A stretch of 64,000 bases of DNA from Cryptomeria japonica (taxonomy: Eukaryota > Streptophyta > Pinopsida > Cupressales > Cupressaceae). The translations under genes were made by a program, and so were the position numbers. How positions within the stretch are numbered: position 1 is the first letter of the stretch; every line of letters begins with the position of its first letter. Shown here piece after piece: positions 44,158 to 55,985 of the stretch. The stretch spans positions 148,487,744 to 148,551,743 of the forward strand of contig NC_081407.1 in NCBI RefSeq assembly GCF_030272615.1, written 5' to 3'. The notes beneath the pieces are model-generated. The model saw nothing but the letters and a program-made list of their open reading frames with translations, did no database searches and was not told the DNA's origin.

Positions 44158-44730
44158 CATGTCACATCCTAAATTGACAAGACTAGGATGCCTTAGGTGC
44201 CCTAGTACTCATGATTGGGACCCAAAATGTGACCCCTCATTTCTTGCCTCATGTGTGAGAAAAAATTCAAACACTTTATGTATGATAAGGTATAAAAGGA
44301 AGCCTACCCTGTTATTTGAAGGGGTATACCTACAATTAAATTGATCTCTTAATTATAAAATCAATTCAATTCCAAGTGAACAAGCAATCAAGCATTCATC
44401 AAGCATTGAAGGAGAATTCAAGTTAAAGCACAATATTCATGATCAACAGTTTGCACGACATCCTAAAACCCTGTGTGAGGATTCAAGAAAGATTCATCAA
44501 GGTATCATGTTCAATTTTAAGCATTTTTAGATTAGATCTATCCTTTCCCTCAAAAGGAAAACCTTATACTTCAAATTTAATTCACAACCCGAGGATTAAA
44601 CTAGGAAAGCCTCCATCAACAAACCTATTTTCATCATTTTGTGTGTAGGAAATTGATTCAGGAGTTACGTGTGAAGAATTTGGCAAAGTAAATGATGACA
44701 ATCAAACTCAAATTTTGATGGCATGAAAAG
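44158..44730 (+). repeat. Probable gypsy LTR fragment
   Basis: Starts TGTCACATCC, carries a TATAAAAGG promoter-like motif (44290) and shares phrases with the gypsy-3 LTR (TTTTGTGTGTAGG followed by a GTACG/GTTACG stretch). I could not find a matching end or PBS, so the boundaries are uncertain. Confidence 0.35.
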
Positions 44731-45250
44731 CAGAAGAGTAGGCCAGTTCACACCTCCTAGTCCCAAGAATTTTTGACAACCTTTTGATAGTAGATTTTGT
44801 GTACCATCCTAATCCAAAAAGCATTCATTTTGTCTACATCCGACAGGTGGAGGATCTGGTCGATCCGCACCTCCTAGTCCCAACAATTCTACTTGAACAC
44901 TCTGTCACAAGAGAAGAGATATGACTTCTAGGTCTACTAAGGAGATGCTTACTATTAGTCATATGATAAGAGAAAAGAGAAGAAACGTGAATACTACTAA
45001 CTAACAAGTTGTGTAATGTTGGGTGATTCATGCTACATCATGGATTTCATTGGCTAGCAAGTTTTGTTATGCTAGGTGATCCATGATAGAGAAGATTAAC
45101 AAACAAAACAATTTGGATGCAAGGCAATCCAAAGCAGAAGAGTAGGCCAATTCACACCTCCTAGTCCCAAGAATTTTTGACAACCTTTTGACAGTACATT
45201 TTGTGTACCATCCTAATCCAAAAAGCATTCATTTTGTCTACATCTGATAG
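44729..45250. repeat. Direct repeat, about 118 bp, two copies
   Basis: GCAGAAGAGTAGGCCARTTC...TTGTCTACATC occurs at 44729-44846 and 45132-45250 with a few substitutions. The DNA between holds no gene. Confidence 0.85.
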
Positions 45251-47980
45251 TCATTGCTAAAATCAGTTTAAAGTGTATTCATTTAGGGACCTTTCATAAA
45301 ATATTCTCAACTTACACATCATAAAAGGATCTTAAAATGTTCATTGTTTATAATGATAAGAATTTGGTTGTTCCATACACCCTCCTTTACTATTTTAAAA
45401 ATATCATCGACCAAAATATTGCGCAGCAGTAGTATGGAGTGCATTTCATCTATTTTATGCCCAAAGATTTCATCATATCACTTTATTTTCAAAGGCACCC
45501 AAAATTTGATGTGTAGTTACTTCCAAAATCTCTAAAATAACCCTACTTCTATATTTTAAATGTTTGTATTAAAATATCCATAACACCCCCAACATTCAAT
45601 TGTTGTGCTGGTATATAAGAAATATATGCATATCAAACCTTGTTCCTAAAATCTTTATTTTTTGAAATCATGGAAACATTACATAATTTAAATGAAGGCA
45701 ACCAAAAGAATGCAGAGAGATTAAAAAAACTCTATAGAGCAACTATTGTACATACCTCAAATGCAAAATTGTAGGGTGGAACAATAAAAAATTAAAGGTA
45801 GTCATTATGATGATTTATTTGAAGGTTCATAAGTTAAAGGTAGTCACTAACATATAAAGAGTGAATAAAGGTCATTATGATGATTTATTTGAAGGTCATT
45901 ATGATGATTTATTTGAAGGTTCATAAGTTAAAGGTAGTCACTAACATATAAAGAGTGAATAAATTGAAGAGCCCGATGAATTGCCAGCGTAGCATGAGGA
46001 TGTATGATGTTAACAATAGCAAAATGATTTTATGATGGTGGCGAAACTACAAAAAGGTTTGATCATATTTTTATTGAGCATGAAAGCAACCACCTTGAGC
46101 TCTTGAATTATAGGCATCGTGTTGTAGAGTATCAAACCTTGTTGAACAAGGGTGTCACATTTTTTAGGCTCGATCAGTGCAAGGAGATATTTTGTGTATA
46201 TGAAGTGGTTTCAATTAGCCATTTTGTGTATAAATACAGAGGAGAGGTCGATGTCTTTGTTTATTTGCCTACAAAACAATGAAAGAGGTCCTAATCAAGG
46301 AACACACACGTCCAAGCAAGGAGAGAATTTGGATTGAGGACAATTATATGCAAGAAAGGATATCAAGTTATAAAAGATAAAAATCAACAAAGGTAAAGTG
46401 GATCCTTAAGAAAGAGGAACAATTGACAACTATTACTCTTGATCCACAATGTAGAGACAAGAAGAACTAGGCTATTTTGTTGCCTACCAAGTATGATTGC
46501 ACATGAAATCGTAGTACCATGAATGACAATGAGCCCCTAATAGGTAATTAAGCTACCAATGTCATATAGCAAGATAAAAACATAATAGGTTATAAATGTC
46601 ATTTAGAAGGGATATGATGAGTGTATAACTCATTGTCACCTATTATTTAAATGTTACTAGAACTACAATAAGTTGTTGAATTTTAATCTCCAAATCATGA
46701 CATTCATTAGTGGAATAGTTGATGATGCTTGAAAAAAGGATTGTCCTAATTTTGTTTATGGTTTTTTCTTCAATTTTTCAAAGGGAGAGTAATAAAGTTG
46801 GCTTTAAGAAACTCATAGAAAATTATCTCTTGTTGTGATTAAAAGTTGTTGGAAAATTCATAGATATATTAGACAATGGGGGAGGGGATGTCAACAAAGG
46901 AGGAGGATAGAAACCTAAATCTTCTTCAAAAAAATGTAATGTATATTTCTCATGAACCTTGACACTTCATTGCACACATCCTAAATCATGTCCATTGCAT
47001 CCATGTGCATAATTAAATGTGGTATGTAAATCATGTCTAGAGGAGTGTGTTCATTCATATTTTCGAAGTTTAAAGATCCTCAACCATCATCAAGACATGT
47101 GTTGGAAGAAGAGGTTGGAATAGATTTAGAAGAAGCTTGAATAATTGACACATACAACTCCCTTGAGACTTCATATTTGGATAGAGGGACCTTATATCAA
47201 ATTAAGGAAGGCATGAGAGTGATATATGTATTAGTGTAATTATTATACTTTTTGAATATTTATCCTTAGTATAATATTGGAAATAGTATCTTATACTAAT
47301 TAGGGAGTCATAATTAGGATATTATTTTCCCATTTTTAGTTGTTGATCTCATTATTTAAGACACAAATGATTTTCGTCATTTATTTTCTTTATGTGGAAT
47401 ATATATCTAATGTAATTATTTATATTTTTTATAAGAAAATAAATTTATTGTAGTAATCATGTGGTTTTTTAAATTTATCTCTTGTCTAAGAGAAAGTATT
47501 GAAAATCATAACACTAACATGGCTTTATTTTGGATGAGTAATGTTGGTGTTTACATCGCCAGACCTGGGCATAGCTTAATCAGGTTCTTCGGACCTCTTC
47601 TTTCATTGTAATTTTGAGATATATGCTTCAGTTAGTGACTGTCTAATGTCTTCAAAAAATTAGTATCATATCTCTTGGTAGTCAGACTATGTAAAGATCC
47701 TATGATTGCATTGGAACGGGTTTATAATAAGATTTGAATGGGCTTGTAGCCGTAATATGTTTTCAGAGGTTGCATGACATGTTTGACGAAATGTCAATAA
47801 TCTAGTAAAGTCTGATTTTGATACATTATTGTGACAGTCTATGTAATTTTACATTAGCTGCCTATAACATGTATTTATGACTGTCAATGAGGCATTTGTT
47901 TGATTTAGATATGAAATAAGAGGAATTTGAGGTTGACGCCCATTTTTTGAGGACTCTTGCAGATTTGACAGCGAATATTT
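45251..47980. other. CACTA interior, no gene recognised
   Basis: AT-rich. A 70-bp unit is duplicated in tandem (45800-45869 and 45894-45963) with a 24-bp partial copy between. The minus strand near 46900-47060 shows short peptides (HTPLDMIYIPHLIMHMDAMD) that may be coding remains, unassigned. Confidence 0.4.
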
Positions 47981-48784
47981 TGTTGGCAAATGCACACTCT
48001 AATGAAATATTGTAGGTGATTGAAGGTTTTGTCATTGATGGAAACCTTACAATCATATGACACCGGCAAGACAATTTACCGGCACTAGCAAAGACAGACT
48101 CTACACCGGCACATAGACCACCACCAGTGAAAGGAAGTATACCGACACAGAAGCCGACAGGAATTTTGTTTATAATATATTTTGTAAATTATTGTAAAAT
48201 AATTGTAAGCCGACTTGGCAAGTTGTAAAATGACTCATATATATAAGAGATCATTGTAGAACATTTTAATGAAGAAAAAAGGAAGAAGATAGGCGAAAGA
48301 AGGCAGACCTATTATGCGAATTATAGGTTAAGGGTTTATGTATAAAGAAGAGCTTAAACTGGTTCTGGATCTAGCATAGTAGATGTTATTTTGAAGCAAT
48401 ACAAGACATTGGATTTATATAATCCATTTTGTAAGTCGGTGAGACTTCCCATTTTGTAATTGAGCAGTGAGCTCTAGGCACTTGGCCTTCCTACATGTGC
48501 AGGCCCCTCTTGTAGTAGTAATATTCTCTTATTGGCTGGTAAGTGAATATTGTGGGTCACAAATCCCACCGAGGTTTTTCCCACAGTGGGTTTCCTCGTT
48601 AAACTATTGTGCTATGGTGTGCTTTTCATGTGGTTGTTGTTATCTCTGTTTATTGCATTATTTCTTATTTACCGGTATATAGTATTGATATGCTTTACAT
48701 GTTTTAAGTTAAGAAAATCTTATAACCGGTTAGATACTGATTCACCCCCCACCCCCCCTCTCAGTATCTTTGGGAATCCTAACA
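47981..48784 (+). repeat. 5' LTR of the non-autonomous element
   Basis: 804 bp. A perfect stem AGATACTGA/TCAGTATCT (48732-48740 with 48761-48769) brackets C-runs 15 nt before the LTR end. ACCGGC motifs near 48062-48110. Confidence 0.92.
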
Positions 48785-48786
48785 AT

Positions 48787-48798
48787 TGGTATCAGAGC
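48787..48798 (+). other. PBS of the non-autonomous element
   Basis: TGGTATCAGAGC, 2 nt after the LTR, complementary to initiator tRNA-Met. Confidence 0.95.
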
Positions 48799-48855
48799 TT
48801 GGTCCTCTATTTTCAGAAGCCTAACAGCTTGAGGAAGATCTTGACACCGGTAGAG

Positions 48856-49797
48856 ATGGAAAACTTGATGAAGCAATTAGAAGCAGCTCTCTTAGACTAT
48901 GATACAGAAAAGTTGAAAAATATCAAACTTAAAGATGATCTAAAAGCTGCACGGGATATTATTCAAGAACTTCAAGAAAATCTCACCATTGCAAGGAACA
49001 AGAGAAGAGAACTTTGTGAAAAGATGCAAAATGAGAATGATGAAAAGGAAACTCTTAGCGATCTGATGAATAAGCTGAAACAAGAAAACATGACAACAAA
49101 GAATGAGATGCAGGATATGACTATGAGATTTCGTAAAGAAATTGAAGATAGAAAGAAGAATGAAGAAGACTTGACTAGAAGAATGAATGATGCTGCAAAT
49201 GAAAACACAAGACTTAGTTATGAAAATGATATGGTGAAGACAGATCTGATGCATGCACAAAATAACTCAAATGAACTCATGACACAGAAAGGTATCTTGG
49301 AAAGAGAACTGGATATTGCAAATCAGCACAAAGAAAAATTCAAGAAAAGCTCAGAAGAACTTGGTGACTTGTTGAAGAATTAGAAACCTAATGGTGACAC
49401 TTGTGGCCTTGGCTTTGAAGCTGGTGAAAGCTTTGGTACTGCAAACACACATGATCATAGAAAACCGGTAAGACAACCTACTGCTTATAAATTTAATGGC
49501 AAATGCTTTAACTATAACAAGTATGGTCATAGAGCAAATCAATGTAGATCTAGAAATTATCAGAGCACTAATACACCCACTGGTCAATGTTCCAAATGCA
49601 ACAAAATTGATCATAATTCAGAGAATTGCAGAATGAATGTAAGATGTTATGTTTGTGGAAGATTTGGACACTTATCTAATCAATGCAGAACACAAACTGG
49701 CATAGGATATGGAAAAGCTATTCAGAAAAATAATGTGACTTGTTATGCCTATAACAAGATTGGACATATTGCTAAATTTTGTAGAAGCAAGTCCTAA
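48856..49797 (+). pseudogene. Gag-like protein: coiled coil plus four zinc knuckles
   Basis: Met at 48856 (MENLMKQLEAALLDYDTEKL). Residues 1-175 are strongly coiled-coil (heptads rich in Lys/Glu/Leu). A TAG at 49381 interrupts the frame; the same frame then gives four knuckles: CFNYNKYGHRANQC, CSKCNKIDHNSENC, CYVCGRFGHLSNQC and CYAYNKIGHIAKFC. The first and fourth have Tyr in place of the second Cys. It ends at TAA 49795. Coiled coil followed by CCHC knuckles suits particle assembly and RNA binding, but the N-terminal half does not look like the UBN2 gag of copia-1. With the single stop suppressed or reverted it would be about 313 aa. Confidence 0.75.
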
Positions 49798-50273
49798 CCG
49801 GTAAATAACAAAGGTCCTAGTTTGAAAGGTAAAGAAAAAGTTGAAGAGGTAAAGCAGGAATTCTCAAAATAATGGATTAGGAAATCAGATTTTAAATGTT
49901 GATAAGAATTCTCCTCCACCGGCAGAACAGAGTAACACTCCACCGATAGGAGACTCTTCATCCAACTAAAGACAATTCCTTTGAGGGTTTGGCAATCAAA
50001 TGTGAAACATGATATTATTCCCTCGGTTGATGGTGAGAAGTTGAAATTACTTCTATACCGGCAAATAAGTTAAGTCATTACTTAACCGACAAGCATTAAA
50101 TGTGGTGGTTGGCAAAATTAACATTATAAAATAGTGTTTTGGCTCCATTTTCATTTCACCAAGCATTCAAACCTTCGAGAGCGCAAAAATTCCAGAGCAA
50201 AGGCATTCTGAGCAAAGAAGTGAAGCAATTCATCAAGCAATCATTCCTAAGGCAGATAAAGGTATTTATAATC

Positions 50274-52211
50274 ATGGATTCTTCATCTGTTCCTAAATTC
50301 ATTACAAATCCCACTGTTGTCGAAGTAATCAAATGCCCTAGACCCATATTCCAGTTAGTTCCTGAGATTGCCAAGAAAGATGATAATAATGGTGCATTCT
50401 TCTAGTTGGACTCAGTTCACAAAATCACTAAAGAAGCAGTAAAAGCTGTGACAAGGTTACCTTCCACCGGTAACAGACCTGATAAAACAAAGAAAGTCTC
50501 AAATGACCTAGTGATTAACCTAACCGGCGCAACATCTGACAAGTGATCTTTAAGGGTAAATGATGTAACAGATATCAATGTCAGATTCATCAGTATGATC
50601 TTAGGTTACAAAACCACACATGCAAATAGGTTAAACTCAGTCTCTAGCCTATGCATAAAGAATGCCTATGACATGGTTAATAATAATGCAAAAATAGATG
50701 TGTGTGAATGGCTTAAAGATGAACTAATTGACAATTTGGGAAAGATAAAGAAAGACAAAAAGGGGACATTCAGATTTGGAAACCTACTTGTCTGTCTAAT
50801 GCTACACATAACCAAACAAATACCCAGTATCGATAACAGAAATCTTGGTTTTGACATATCGGTAGGCAAACAGTTGTCAGATTTACTAAACAGCATGGGA
50901 GAGAACAGAGAAAAGAACATAGATGAGTATTTTCAGGCATTGAAGGCCCGGATGCAGACCAGAGTCAGATTGTCACAAGAAATTGTAAACAAGTATAAGG
51001 ATGTAATTTGTTTTGTTATAAAGAAGGATGAAATTTGGATGGAGGCAGTTATCCCAAGAACCATTTGGGTTACTGAAATGAGGTATGAAACTGATGACCA
51101 TATAATAGAAACATATGCAAAAGCCCTCCTGGAAGCACCTAAGGAACCTAAAGAAAAGGTATTTGGCAGTGCTGAGACTATTGAAAACCAAATTCAATCA
51201 AAGAAAAGGGTTAAGAAGGTTGAAGCAACAGTTAGAAGAGGATCCAAACAAGTAAAATCTATTAAGGATGATGTACTCAAACAAACTGGTATTACTGAAG
51301 ATAAGTTAGAAGCACTTCAACCAGAAACTCGCCTTTCACCGGTTGGAAATTCTTCGGAAAGTGATATACCAGCTGCATTCAAAAGAGTTGTGAGAAAAAG
51401 GAAACCTTCACCAATATCTACACATTCTCCTAGAAGAACCAAACAGAAACAACAGGCAGTAAGGCCCACAGCTAGGAAATTAACTCCAAAGAAGAAGTTA
51501 ACCCCCAAGAAAAAGACTCAACAAACCATTGCTCCAATTGACAAACTTCTCAATGAAATAACAGAGGATGGAAAGTTGAAAAACATCAACAAATTATATG
51601 ACTCATTATCAATTGATGACAAGGAAAAAGTTGAAAACAGTGTAATCCTACACTTGGATATTTACAAGAAATTTTTGATGCAAGTTGTGGATGAATTACC
51701 GGCAGAACTGTTCAAAAGACTTGAAGCTAGAAGGCAAGTTGTTGTAGAGCTTGATAAGAAAATAAAAATTGAAAAACTACTTGTTGTACATCATGTCAAC
51801 TCACCAAAAGAGATAGATGATCTAATCTCTGAGGCTAACCGGTCAGTATTTTCAACTGCACACCGGCATGTAGCACTTATGGTTGGTAGAGTTAATGAGG
51901 TTGCAGAGGAAACAACTAATGCATGGGACATATTCCTTGTAGAGAAGGAAAAGCAGGAAGAATATCGAAATCCTAAACCCATCAAAGTATACCAAAAAGA
52001 TAAGGATAAGGGAAAAGGTAAGGTTGGTGATCCACCCAGCATAAAAATAACAGATAACTTATCCCCACCGCCTCTAGATACTCCACCAGTAGTTACCACT
52101 GGCAATCAACCGGCTAGTGAGAGTATGGACATACCACATGAGGACACAAATCCTGATTCTGAGGTGTTATATAAAATGAACATTGACACTCAAAAGTCAA
52201 TATTGTGGTAG
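50274..52211 (+). pseudogene. Large unrecognised ORF (ORF-B) of the non-autonomous element
   Basis: Met at 50274 (MDSSSVPKFITN). One frame runs to 52211 (TAG) with in-frame stops at 50403 and about 50546, leaving 538 codons open from 50595. The N-terminal 200 residues are globular-looking (TFRFGNLLVCLMLHI, LKARMQTRVRLSQEIVNKY, EIWMEAVIPRTIWVTEM). Then comes a very basic Pro/Lys stretch (about 51380-51520, LTPKKKLTPKKKTQQ) that could be a nuclear or nucleic-acid-binding tail, then helical and Pro-rich parts. I see no protease, integrase or RT motif. Its place 3' of gag is where pol would be. An env-like ORF, known 3' of pol in Sireviruses, is one alternative. Confidence 0.55.
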
Positions 52212-52229
52212 ACAAGGATTCATTAGGGA

Positions 52230-53137
52230 AAATAGATGTGGCAAATGAGGCACCGGCAACAGATAGCATAGAAGGTAAATCGGTAGGTGACAACACTAAG
52301 AAAAAGGCAAAGCAATAGGCTCCCTCACAGCAACAGGTTCATACAGAGACAATGCCACCAGCAACGACTGAGTAATCCAAACCTTTGTTTAAAGAAATGC
52401 AAACACAAACTGACCTACCAGAGGTCACCACAAGCAAAGAAATTGCTCCCACCAGTGGGATATAGATTTTTGGCCCTTCAAATGCAGAATTTAAACCAAC
52501 AAATGTGACAGAAGTTCTTTTGGATTCTATCAAGAAGATAACAGAGTATAGTTCACAAGCATACAAATCAATTGATGACACAATTCCAATCTTGAAAATG
52601 ATAGCACCTAAGTGCAATGTAGATAATAAAGATTCTTTGAATCAACTTGACACATTGTCTAAGTATATTACTGACAACACTATGATAGTTGAACAAATAA
52701 AAGAGGAAGCATTCAAGGAGAGACTAGAGAAGGAAAAACACAAATTCTTTGAAGAAGAAATAAAGAAGTGTACAAGACAATTTGACACTCTTTTACCGGA
52801 ACTATGTAGTACATTGAAGGAATTTAAAACCTTGTACAGAGATACATGTAAAACTAACTTTTTGACAGTAGATATAGACCGTAAGATCAGCAAGATACAA
52901 GAAGAAATAAATCAACTAGCTGATAATTTCATTAATTCATCTGAACCATTATCAGTTTTTGAGCAAAAAATAACAGGTTTCGAGGAGGAACTTCTAAAGT
53001 TGGAAAGAGAAAAGGAGAGAATAAAAGGAAAGGCTAAAGATCTAAAATGGAGACTAAATCCAAAATTGGACTACCTCGCCTCCTTAAGAAAAGAAATATT
53101 TGATGCTTTAATTCAAGGACAGAAAACACCAGCATAG
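52230..53137 (+). pseudogene. C-terminal continuation (ORF-C), coiled coil
   Basis: After a frame change near 52220 the reading goes on through a few stops (52316, 52371, 52468) into an open part at 52505-53137 with long Lys/Glu heptads (ITGFEEELLKLEREKERIKG, ending FDALIQGQKTPA). It is probably the tail of ORF-B, which together would give about 900 codons. Coiled-coil content suggests oligomerisation. No family recognised. Confidence 0.5.
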
Positions 53138-53295
53138 CAAATGCAACACCTCACCAGTACAACTCAGAGGACAGAGGCCACATTAAAAGATAACGAGCCT
53201 GAATCTGGTACTAGCAAATCTTTTTTAGATTGTAACCAACCGGTTACAAGGATAAAGTTGGAAACCACACTCTATTGACACTTTGATAACCTTTG

Positions 53296-53480
53296 TCATT
53301 GATGTCAAAGGGGGAGTAGTGGTAATGAGAAAAATAATCAGCAAATGGATCATTAGCTCAGGGGGAGCACATATTCTTTTGGTACACAATTTTTGGCAAG
53401 ACAATTCTAGCAGATTCTTTTTGGATGACAATTTTTGGATTTTTCTCATGAGTGTTGTCATCAATGCCAAAGGGGGAGAT
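53296..53480 (+). other. Two polypurine tracts of the non-autonomous element
   Basis: GATGTCAAAGGGGGAG (53301-53316) and AATGCCAAAGGGGGAG (53463-53478, 2 nt before the 3' LTR). The DNA between is non-coding. The duplication mirrors the serial PPTs of copia-1. Confidence 0.88.
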
Positions 53481-54285
53481 TGTTGGCAAATACACACTCC
53501 AATGAGATATTGTAGGTGATTAAAGGTTTTGTCATTGATGGCAACCTTACAATCCTATGACACCGGCAAGACAATTTACTGGCACCAACAAAGACAAACT
53601 CTACACCGACACACAGACCACCGGCAGTGAAAGGAAGTATACCGGCACAGAAGCCGATAGGAATTTTGTTTATAATATATTTTGTAAATTATTGTAAAAT
53701 CATTGTAAGCCGACTTGGCAAGTTGTAAAATGACTCATATATATAAGAGATCATTGTAGAACATTTTAATGAAGAAAAAAAGAAGAAGATAGGCGAAAGA
53801 AGGCAGACCTATTATGCGAATTATAGGTTAAGGGTTTATGTATAAAGTAGAGCTTAAACCGGTACTGGATCTGGCATAGTAGATGTTATTTTGAAGTAGT
53901 ACAAGACATTGGATTTATATAATCCATTTTGTAAGTCAGTGAGACTTCCCATTTTGTAATTGAGCAGTGAGCTCTAAGCACTTGGCCTTCCTGCATGTGC
54001 AAGCCCCTCTTGTAGCAGTAATATTCTCTTATTGGCCAGTAAGTGAATATTGTGGGTCACAAATCCCACCGAGGTTTTTCCCACACCAGGTTTCCTCGTT
54101 AAACTACTATGTTATGGTGTGTTTTTCATGTGGTTGTTGTTATCTCTGTTTATTGCATTATTTCTTGTTTATCAGTACACAGTATTGATAAGTTTTACAT
54201 GTTTTAAGTTAAGAAAATCTTATAACCGGTTAGATACTGATTCACCACCCCCCCCCCCCTCTCAGTATCTTTGGGAATCCTAACA
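53481..54285 (+). repeat. 3' LTR of the non-autonomous element
   Basis: 805 bp, very similar to 47981-48784. The stem AGATACTGA/TCAGTATCT is conserved (54232-54240 with 54262-54270) although the loop C-run differs in length. The high LTR identity implies that the element is younger than copia-1. Confidence 0.92.
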
Positions 54286-54290
54286 TATTC

Positions 54291-55985
54291 CTTGTTTTTC
54301 AGTCATCATTGGACAAGGGAAATTACACAATCATACTAAATAGGTTTCAAACCCCATAATTCGTACAGAGAACAACAAATTTGGACTCAAGAGCTTCTAG
54401 AGTAATTTTTGAGGTTAAATGAATCTATGAACAATTGTTTAAACATGAATAGTGTTTATTTACATTATGAATATTATTTGATGTTGTGATTAATGTCTTA
54501 GGCATGGACAATGTTTTAGGTGTGAATAATGTTTTCTAGTATGAATAGGTATTTTTGGTAACGAAGAGATTTTCTAGGGGCTATGAATAATGGTTTAAGC
54601 CTTGTGTAGGTTTTTCAGGCTTTTTTTGCTTGCCTAAAGGAATAGTTTTATGAAAATAGACATCAATTGGGAATACAATATCCAAATTTTAAAAAATAAA
54701 TAGCCATTGGAATGTTGATTCTATGATATAAAACATCTTTAAAACATGTACCCTGACAATTGCAGCTACAACATGGAACAAAATTCCTCTATTATTTATC
54801 CTATGATAGATGTTCATACCTTGTTCAAAAACTTCCAATTTTTGTGAGGCGGCTTGTCAAATAGTCGGCATGCCATTTCAAAGCTCCCATTTTCGCACAG
54901 GCTAAGGGATGTTGACAGAGCTTTACACCTGCGCCCAGGCCAATGGAGAATTAGAAACATCACTATCTGCAAGTGCAAAATAGATGGGTGACTGATACTA
55001 ATGAATGAATTAAAGAAGGGGAATGAAGCCAATTGGTCTTTAGTCAAACACAATGATCGCTAGGATTGCACAAAATAGACCTTTCAAAATGCTATAGAAA
55101 CTTTCAAAACTATAAAGACATGAACAAGGAATTCAAATTGCTAAAATTCCTCACAAAAATGGCGTCTCATGGAATGCCACAATATGCAAAAAGTAGATTT
55201 GTTGAAAACATTTTTGAACCTTAAGGCAAATGCACATGGTAGGTGTACAACCGAAATCCACAACCACTTCCAGCACCCTCTTCGTACACATCCGAGATTG
55301 GAACCTTGGAATAGGGTTTGGGCATCAATCGAAACATTAAGGGATATTTTCAGATGTTGTAGTTGTGAATGCCCTGGTAGATATGTCTACAAAATGTGGG
55401 AGCATAAAACAAAACATATGAACTGTTTTTTGAAAGAAAAAAAAATTCCCCAAAAAGGATGTCGATTCATACAATATATGATTCATACCCGGGAGCATGC
55501 CCTATTCCATGAGCCGACATTGCTCCCATTTTCGCACAAGCTGGAGGATTTTGACAGAGCTTTACACTTGCCCTATTCCTGCATGAGCCGACATTGCTCC
55601 CATTTTCGCAAACCCTATTCCATGAGTCGAGAATGCTTGGAGTTGGCATTAATCGGTCAAAACGGTTCACGGTTCACACTTACTCTGGGCGGGAGTACGC
55701 TGCTGGGGTGGCAACGTGAGAATGGGAAGAGGTCACGAAAATGATTTGAAATGTCTTGGTCTTTTGTTTTGTTTTTTAAGTAATGCCCGTTGTCGTTGGA
55801 ATTTTGACGAACGAGAGCACTTTTTCTAAAAAAGCACAAATGTCATTGCCAATTCCTTCTCTGTCGAAAACATATATTGAATTATCGTCGGAATTCCGAT
55901 GAATGCGGGCAATTTTTTTTTTAAAAAAACAAATTTGTTCACAATATACCTTCTCCGTCGGAATTTTAGGCCAAATGTATTAGTG
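54291..55985. other. CACTA right interior and terminus
   Basis: CTCCCATTTTCGCA with flanking sequence occurs three times (about 54885, 55525 and 55596), one pair including GACAGAGCTTTACAC. A 191-codon plus-strand open frame (55169-55744) spans these repeats. It shows no recognisable domain and may be fortuitous. TCGGAATTCCGA-type subterminal units lie at 55780-55960 and the TIR at 55961-55985. Confidence 0.55.

Larger units (their letters stand above)
47981..54285 (+). mobile_element. Non-autonomous copia-related LTR element with gag and a large unknown ORF
   Basis: LTRs of 804 and 805 bp (TGTTGG...CTAACA). Flanks TATTT (47976-47980) and TATTC (54286-54290) give a 4/5 TSD. PBS TGGTATCAGAGC; two AAAGGGGGAG tracts before the 3' LTR. 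The 4.7-kb interior codes for a coiled-coil/zinc-knuckle gag-like protein and a charged protein of about 900 codons, but no protease, integrase, RT or RNase H is seen. LTR motifs are shared with copia-1, suggesting it moved with Sirevirus-type enzymes. Confidence 0.9.
41480..55985. mobile_element. CACTA (CMC/EnSpm) DNA transposon carrying a DRM methyltransferase fragment
   Basis: Terminal inverted repeats start CACTA: left CACTAGTACATTTGGGCC, right (complement) CACTAATACATTTGGCC. The 3-bp TSD is TGA (41477-41479 and 55986-55988), diagnostic for CACTA. Subterminal DNA on both sides is rich in TCGGAATTCCGA/TTTTGACGG-type units, the usual transposase-binding repeats. No TNP2 transposase is visible, so it is non-autonomous (Pack-CACTA-like). 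Without the nested LTR element (47981-54285) it is about 8.2 kb. Confidence 0.9.

Noticed and set aside
44158-45250. Complete gypsy LTR with defined ends
   Set aside because: Start motif and TATA-like box are visible, but no matching end, PBS or TSD could be found.
55169-55744. 191-codon open frame as a real gene
   Set aside because: Covers duplicated non-coding blocks, no domain recognised, close to the CACTA terminus; kept only as a note.
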